From: Lachnospiraceae bacterium
Lineage (GTDB): Bacteria > Bacillota > Clostridia > Lachnospirales > Lachnospiraceae
Length of the DNA: 10,684 nucleotides
Direction of reading: 5' to 3'
Assembly: GCA_003489085.1 (NCBI GenBank)
Contig: DNJM01000195.1
Span: forward strand, 1 to 10,684
Below, in pieces: positions 7,591 to 10,684 of the stretch. Within the stretch, counting starts at the first letter, position 1, and every line of letters begins with the position of its first letter. A program made the position numbers and the translations under genes. The notes under the pieces are model-generated. The model worked only from the letters and a program-made list of their open reading frames with translations, was not told the origin of the DNA and did not search any database.

Positions 7591-9648
7591 ATGAATAAGC
7601 AACAATGGAAAATAGACGAAAACCAGCAGGCTGAGGAACGGCATGCTCTGACGGTGGAACGGATTCGGAGTATTGTGGAAGAGAAAACCACGAAAGAACC
7701 GTATCGCACCTACTTTAAAAGTACAGCGGCATTTCTGCTGCAGGTGGAAGCGGTCAGAAACCGGATGGCGGAAGAAAAGTCTCTGGAAGTACTGCAGGAA
7801 GAAAATCAGGCACTGTATGCGGATGTGCTTCCGGGGCAGTATGACAGAAGCTTTGCCAATCCGGCATATGCCTGTGAGCAGCTGGGGGATACATTCGGTC
7901 AGCTTTTTTCCTTCTTATATGCAGAACTGCGGGCAGAAATTGCCTATGTGTATGAGAATCGGCTGTTTTATCTGACGATATTGAATGAATTATTTATTGA
8001 AGTCTATAACCGGTTTGAGGAACAGGAAGAGCCATCCTATGAAGAAATCAGGGATATCTTATATTGGTTTGCCAGTGATTATTGTGATGTATTTTCCGCA
8101 GATCGTGTTGTAGAGAGATTCGACCCGGATTACAGCAGTCTGACGGAAATTGTGATGGAAAGCGACTTGACGGATCTGCGTTATCTATACCGATATGGAG
8201 AATACATTACGGATACAGAGCTGCAGATGGCAGCATTTATGAATGCACTTCCGGAGGAAATGATTCAGAAGATTGCAGATAACTGTACGAATGGTATGAT
8301 CCGCGGATATAAAAACGGCGGTAAGGATATCAGTAAGAAGCATGTTGTAAATATTCTGTTTCAGGCAGGCTTTGAACGTGCGATCCGCCGGATCATTGAG
8401 AATTTTGCGAAGATTGGAATCCGTCCGGCTCTGTACCGTGCCGGTGTGAGCATCCTGAATGGGAAGACAGCCGGCCGCTCAGGATTCTTTGCGGCAGTTC
8501 CGAATCCGCAGTATGATTATGATCACAAGGACGATATTGGTCTGATTTACGATAAGAAATTTGCGGAGCGGAAGCTGGAGGTAGAGAAAAATGCATTTGA
8601 AAAGATCCGGGAAATAGCCGCACAGTATGCCGGTCCGGTTCTGGTTGAGCTGTTCGGACAGGAAGGATTTTCTCCGGAGAAAAATGCGAAAGCAGTTGCC
8701 TTATCCCGAAAGCAGGAAGAATTAAGGTCCGCAATGACAGCGAAGTCCAGCCAGATGGTCAGCGAGTATACCCATGCAAACGAGAGAAGTTTTACGATCG
8801 TATCCTATCCTTGTCCGCAGATCGGGGAGAAATTCCCGGAAATTTTTGCGGAAGTGGTGAAAATCAATACGTTGGATCCGGAGGTTTACGAAGAGATTCA
8901 GCAGCACATGATCGATGCGCTGGATCAGGGAGAATATGTGAAGATCATCGGAAAGGGACGCAACAAAACGAATCTGAGGGTACAGCTGTATAAGCTGAAC
9001 AATCCGGAAAAAGAGACGATTTTTGAAAACTGTTCAGCAGATGTCAATATCCCGGCCGGAGAAGTTTTCACCTCTCCCGTACTGGAAGGAACGGAGGGAA
9101 CTCTTTTTGTCAGTGAGGTCTATCTGCACCAGATGGTTTATAAGGATCTGGAAATCCAGTTCAAGGATGGCTGTATTACAGAGTATACCTGCAAAAATTT
9201 TGCGCAGGAAGAAGATAATAAGAAATATATTTTCGACAATATTATGCAGCATCATGAGACGCTTCCAATCGGCGAATTCGCGATCGGAACGAATACGACG
9301 GCTTATGTGGCAGCAGAAAAATACAAAATTGCAGATAAGTATACGATTCTGATTGCGGAAAAGACAGGACCGCATTTTGCAGTCGGCGATACCTGCTATA
9401 CCTGGAGTGAGGATGTCAGAGTCTATAATCCGAATGGAAAAGAGATCGTGGCAAAGGACAACGCCATCTCTATTCTCCGGAAGGAGGATCTTTCCAAGGC
9501 CTACTTCCAGTGTCATACGGATATTACGATTCCATACAATGAATTAGCAGAAATTTGTGTGCTTAGAGCGGATGGCACAAGGATTCCTCTGCTGAAAGAC
9601 GGTGAATTTGTAATTGCCGGGGCGGAGGGACTGAATGCAAAAGAATAA
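7591..9648 (+). CDS. Large protein with M29-like (thermophilic aminopeptidase) C-terminal domain
   Basis: 685 residues, no signal peptide or membrane segment, so cytosolic. ATG 7591 abuts the preceding TAA; AGGGGG (7576-7581) is 9 bases upstream. Residues 1-390 are mostly helical and acidic, with no family I recognise. Residues ~400-635 resemble the metal-binding half of M29 aminopeptidases (AmpS/AmpT/PepS): NIPAGEVFTSP with Glu491, IGEFAIGTN with Glu562, and GPHFAVG with His595, spaced 71 and 33 residues apart against 66 and 29 in the classic enzymes. The final HxD ligand pair appears as AKD (621-623): the Asp is kept (Asp623) and the His is not. The expected catalytic Tyr may be Tyr603. The protein is far longer than the ~410 residues of standard M29. 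M29 kinship is fairly secure; peptidase activity is uncertain. Ends in tandem stops (TAA TAG). Confidence 0.8.
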   Translation: MNKQQWKIDENQQAEERHALTVERIRSIVEEKTTKEPYRTYFKSTAAFLLQVEAVRNRMAEEKSLEVLQEENQALYADVLPGQYDRSFANPAYACEQLGDTFGQLFSFLYAELRAEIAYVYENRLFYLTILNELFIEVYNRFEEQEEPSYEEIRDILYWFASDYCDVFSADRVVERFDPDYSSLTEIVMESDLTDLRYLYRYGEYITDTELQMAAFMNALPEEMIQKIADNCTNGMIRGYKNGGKDISKKHVVNILFQAGFERAIRRIIENFAKIGIRPALYRAGVSILNGKTAGRSGFFAAVPNPQYDYDHKDDIGLIYDKKFAERKLEVEKNAFEKIREIAAQYAGPVLVELFGQEGFSPEKNAKAVALSRKQEELRSAMTAKSSQMVSEYTHANERSFTIVSYPCPQIGEKFPEIFAEVVKINTLDPEVYEEIQQHMIDALDQGEYVKIIGKGRNKTNLRVQLYKLNNPEKETIFENCSADVNIPAGEVFTSPVLEGTEGTLFVSEVYLHQMVYKDLEIQFKDGCITEYTCKNFAQEEDNKKYIFDNIMQHHETLPIGEFAIGTNTTAYVAAEKYKIADKYTILIAEKTGPHFAVGDTCYTWSEDVRVYNPNGKEIVAKDNAISILRKEDLSKAYFQCHTDITIPYNELAEICVLRADGTRIPLLKDGEFVIAGAEGLNAKE

Positions 9649-9681
9649 TAGCGCGGAAAAAATTTTTTGAATGCTATGAGA

Positions 9682-9687
9682 TATTAT
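9682..9687 (+). promoter_or_regulatory. Possible -10 box for purE leader transcription
   Basis: TATTAT lies 13-25 bases downstream of an A6T6 tract (9657-9668) that could act as a curved or UP-like element. There is no recognisable -35 at 16-18 bp. Transcription from here would start near 9693-9695, exactly at the first hairpin of the leader. No terminator is visible after the preceding gene, so read-through from upstream is an alternative. Confidence 0.3.
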
Positions 9688-9691
9688 GCGC

Positions 9692-9824
9692 ATCCCCCGG
9701 AGGGATTATATATCAGATGGGGAGGCAGTCCCGCCACGGATACAGGCAAGCTGTTCACCGCCTATCGAGGCGGGAACTCCCATATCTGATGTACAAATAA
9801 TAAATTAAGAATAGAAATGGAGGA
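9692..9824 (+). promoter_or_regulatory. Structured 5' leader of purE, unclassified candidate cis-regulatory RNA
   Basis: This gene-free stretch can fold into a small hairpin ATCCC/GGGAT (9692-9696 with 9702-9706) and a long rod. The rod has a 10-bp outer stem (9709-9718 with 9784-9793, one G-T pair), GGGAG/CTCCC (9720-9724 with 9777-9781), and TCCCGCC/GGCGGGA (9729-9735 with 9769-9775), enclosing ACAG/CTGT (9742-9745 with 9751-9754). Competing pairings exist: CCGCCT/AGGCGG (9758-9763 with 9768-9773), TCCCC/GGGGA (9693-9697 with 9719-9723), and the 3' arm 9777-9783 with the purE ribosome binding site 9817-9822. I cannot match it to the purine, ZTP, PRPP/ykkC, THF or T-box consensus. No U-tract follows the rod, so it is not a terminator. 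Structure is seen; a regulatory role is inferred. Confidence 0.5.
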
Positions 9825-9830
9825 TAAAAC

Positions 9831-10337
9831 ATGGCAAAAGTAGGTATTGTGATGGGAAGCGATTCGGATTTACCGGTAATGAGCAAGGCAGCGCAGATTT
9901 TGGAAAAATTTGGAATTGAATATGAGATGACCATAATCTCCGCACACCGTATGCCGGATATTTTCTTTGATTATGCAAAGAGCGCGGAGGAAAAAGGAAT
10001 TAAGGTGATTATTGCAGGGGCGGGCGGTGCAGCACATTTGCCCGGAATGGCAGCGGCGATTTTTCCGCTTCCGGTGATTGGTGTGCCGATTCATACAAAG
10101 GCACTTGGCGGTGTGGACTCGCTTTATTCCATTGTCCAGATGCCATCCGGGATTCCGGTTGCAACAGACGCAATTGACGGCGCGGCGAATGCGGGTATTC
10201 TCGCGGCAAAAATTCTTGCGACTTCCGATAAAGAACTGTTAGAGAAGTTAAAATTGTACAAGGAAGAGTTAAAGGATGGTGTTGTGGCGAAAAAAGAAAA
10301 ATTAGAGCGGGTTGGCTATAAAGAGTATAATAACTGA
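9831..10337 (+). CDS. purE: N5-carboxyaminoimidazole ribonucleotide mutase / AIR carboxylase catalytic subunit
   Basis: 168 residues, the normal length of class I PurE, which forms an octamer and makes 4-carboxy-5-aminoimidazole ribonucleotide in purine synthesis. Signatures: MGSDSDLPVM (8-17) binding the substrate phosphate, SAHRMPD (37-43) with catalytic His39, and GAGGAAHLPGM (63-73) with His69. GGAGG (9819-9823) lies 7 bases before ATG 9831. Class I enzymes normally take N5-CAIR from PurK; no purK is visible here, and some Clostridia lack it, so direct use of AIR and CO2 cannot be excluded. It is followed within 30 bases by a terminator, so it is transcribed alone or as the end of a longer message. 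Codon use is somewhat AT-richer than in the pyr genes. Confidence 0.96.
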   Translation: MAKVGIVMGSDSDLPVMSKAAQILEKFGIEYEMTIISAHRMPDIFFDYAKSAEEKGIKVIIAGAGGAAHLPGMAAAIFPLPVIGVPIHTKALGGVDSLYSIVQMPSGIPVATDAIDGAANAGILAAKILATSDKELLEKLKLYKEELKDGVVAKKEKLERVGYKEYNN

Positions 10338-10359
10338 AAATATAGGTGAATCTGTGCAG

Positions 10360-10395
10360 AAAAAGACCGTGTGCGAAAATGTATGCGGTCTTTTT
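10360..10395 (+). terminator. Rho-independent terminator after purE
   Basis: AAAAAGACCG (10360-10369) pairs perfectly with CGGTCTTTTT (10386-10395). The stem can extend inward through five further pairs, three of them G-T, to a 6-base loop at 10375-10380. The T-tract is the 3' arm itself (10391-10395). The A-rich 5' arm would also make it work partly on the other strand. Confidence 0.88.
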
Positions 10396-10424
10396 GTAAC
10401 CCTTTTTCGAAAGATTCATATTAT
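10394..10424 (+). promoter_or_regulatory. Weak candidate promoter for the Cys-rich gene
   Basis: TTGTAA (10394-10399) and TATTAT (10419-10424) are separated by 19 bp, longer than the preferred 17. The -35 element overlaps the end of the purE terminator. A transcript starting near 10431 would carry a ~90-base leader. Offered because a terminator lies just upstream, so the next gene needs its own start. Confidence 0.3.
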
Positions 10425-10443
10425 GGTAGTGAACCAAGGAAAC

Positions 10444-10503
10444 GCGTCAGGAGGCGCTTTGTGTGGTGCGCATCCGGCGATTTTTGCAAGAGCATACCAC
10501 GCA
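10444..10503 (+). promoter_or_regulatory. Two-hairpin leader ahead of the Cys-rich gene
   Basis: A short hairpin GCGTC/GGCGC (10444-10448 with 10453-10457) has an AGGA loop. It is followed by a longer one: TGTGTGGT (10460-10467) pairs with ACCACGCA (10496-10503), one G-T pair included, and after a 2-base bulge GC (10468-10469) pairs with GC (10492-10493). No T-tract follows, so this is not a terminator. It ends 6 bases before the ribosome binding site of the next gene. Apart from these hairpins and the weak promoter, I see nothing in 10396-10522. Confidence 0.4.
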
Positions 10504-10522
10504 GAAAAGAGGGAGATTCATT

Positions 10523-10684
10523 ATGTATCGGAATAATTTCAGACCGCCTCAAATGGGGCAGTCCAGACCAAATATGAGTTTTGGAAACAGGGGTTGTGGT
10601 ATGCGAAAGCCATGTCCGCAGCCGGAAAATAATTGTTGTGAACCGCCGCAGTGCTGCACACCTCCGGATAAGGACTGCTGTGAA
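10523..10684 (+). CDS. Cys-Cys-rich small protein, unknown function (3' truncated)
   Basis: ATG 10523 follows GAGGGAG (10509-10515) by 7 bases, and the frame stays open for 54 codons to the end of the window. The N-terminal ~24 residues are rich in Asn, Arg, Pro, Met and Gln. After that come eight cysteines: Cys25, Cys31 and three Cys-Cys pairs (38-39, 44-45, 52-53), spaced by short Pro-rich turns such as EPPQ and TPPDKD. There is no signal peptide or membrane segment in the visible part. The pattern could bind metal or make disulfides, as in some spore-coat or metallothionein-like proteins, but I recognise no family. The start is supported by the ribosome binding site; total length is unknown. 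Confidence 0.62.
   Translation, partial: MYRNNFRPPQMGQSRPNMSFGNRGCGMRKPCPQPENNCCEPPQCCTPPDKDCCE

Noticed and set aside
9657..9668. A6T6 palindrome as a terminator or repressor operator
   Set aside because: A loopless A-T palindrome cannot form a terminator hairpin, and a single copy is no evidence of an operator; at most it bends DNA near a promoter.
9690..9830. Known purine-type, ZTP, PRPP/ykkC, THF riboswitch or T-box ahead of purE
   Set aside because: None of the conserved core sequences I know for these classes can be found; the G/C-rich rod does not match their junction layouts. Only a covariance search can settle it.
10461..10577. Short GTG-started leader peptide after AGGAGG (10449-10454)
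   Set aside because: The spacing is plausible, but the frame overlaps the better supported ATG 10523 gene, has no ATG and shows no recognisable composition; the AGGAGG also sits in a small hairpin.

Overview
The window looks like chromosomal DNA of a Gram-positive Clostridia-type Firmicute, most likely a gut Lachnospiraceae relative. The evidence is near-universal purine-rich AGGAGG-type ribosome binding sites, every gene on the + strand, short intergenic gaps, the clostridial class 1B dihydroorotate dehydrogenase pair (PyrD plus PyrK), and the long form of PyrF. The genus cannot be fixed from the sequence alone. I see no phage, IS, CRISPR, tRNA or rRNA sequence. Most of the window is conserved housekeeping DNA.

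Layout. (1) 1-1797: the end of a cell-wall cluster. It holds the C-terminal part of a coiled-coil M23 endopeptidase of the EnvC/CwlO-like type, followed directly by an S41 (CtpA-type) protease with a lipobox-like N-terminus. A strong intrinsic terminator at 1807-1834 closes this unit. (2) 1849-6594: a de novo pyrimidine operon pyrC-pyrF-pyrK-pyrD-pyrE with its own extended -10 promoter. It encodes every step from carbamoyl-aspartate to OMP and UMP: PyrC makes dihydroorotate, PyrD/PyrK oxidise it to orotate, PyrE adds ribose phosphate and PyrF decarboxylates. The first two steps (carAB, pyrB) and the regulator pyrR are not here. (3) 6609-9648: a closely packed tail of four genes with no terminator between them and pyrE: a 49-residue single-pass membrane peptide, a VanZ-family membrane protein starting at TTG, a three-helix membrane protein that overlaps it, and a 685-residue soluble protein. 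The last has a C-terminal third resembling M29 metallo-aminopeptidases and an unrecognised N-terminal 390 residues. (4) 9649-10395: a 182-base leader with strong potential RNA structure, then purE (purine biosynthesis), then an intrinsic terminator. (5) 10396-10684: a structured leader and the start of a Cys-Cys-rich small protein that runs off the end.

The less ordinary parts are the purE leader (several mutually exclusive pairings, including one that could mask the purE ribosome binding site), the M29-like protein in which the usual His of the HxD metal motif appears to be replaced, the trio of small membrane proteins in the pyrimidine operon tail, and the truncated Cys-Cys protein with its own hairpin leader.
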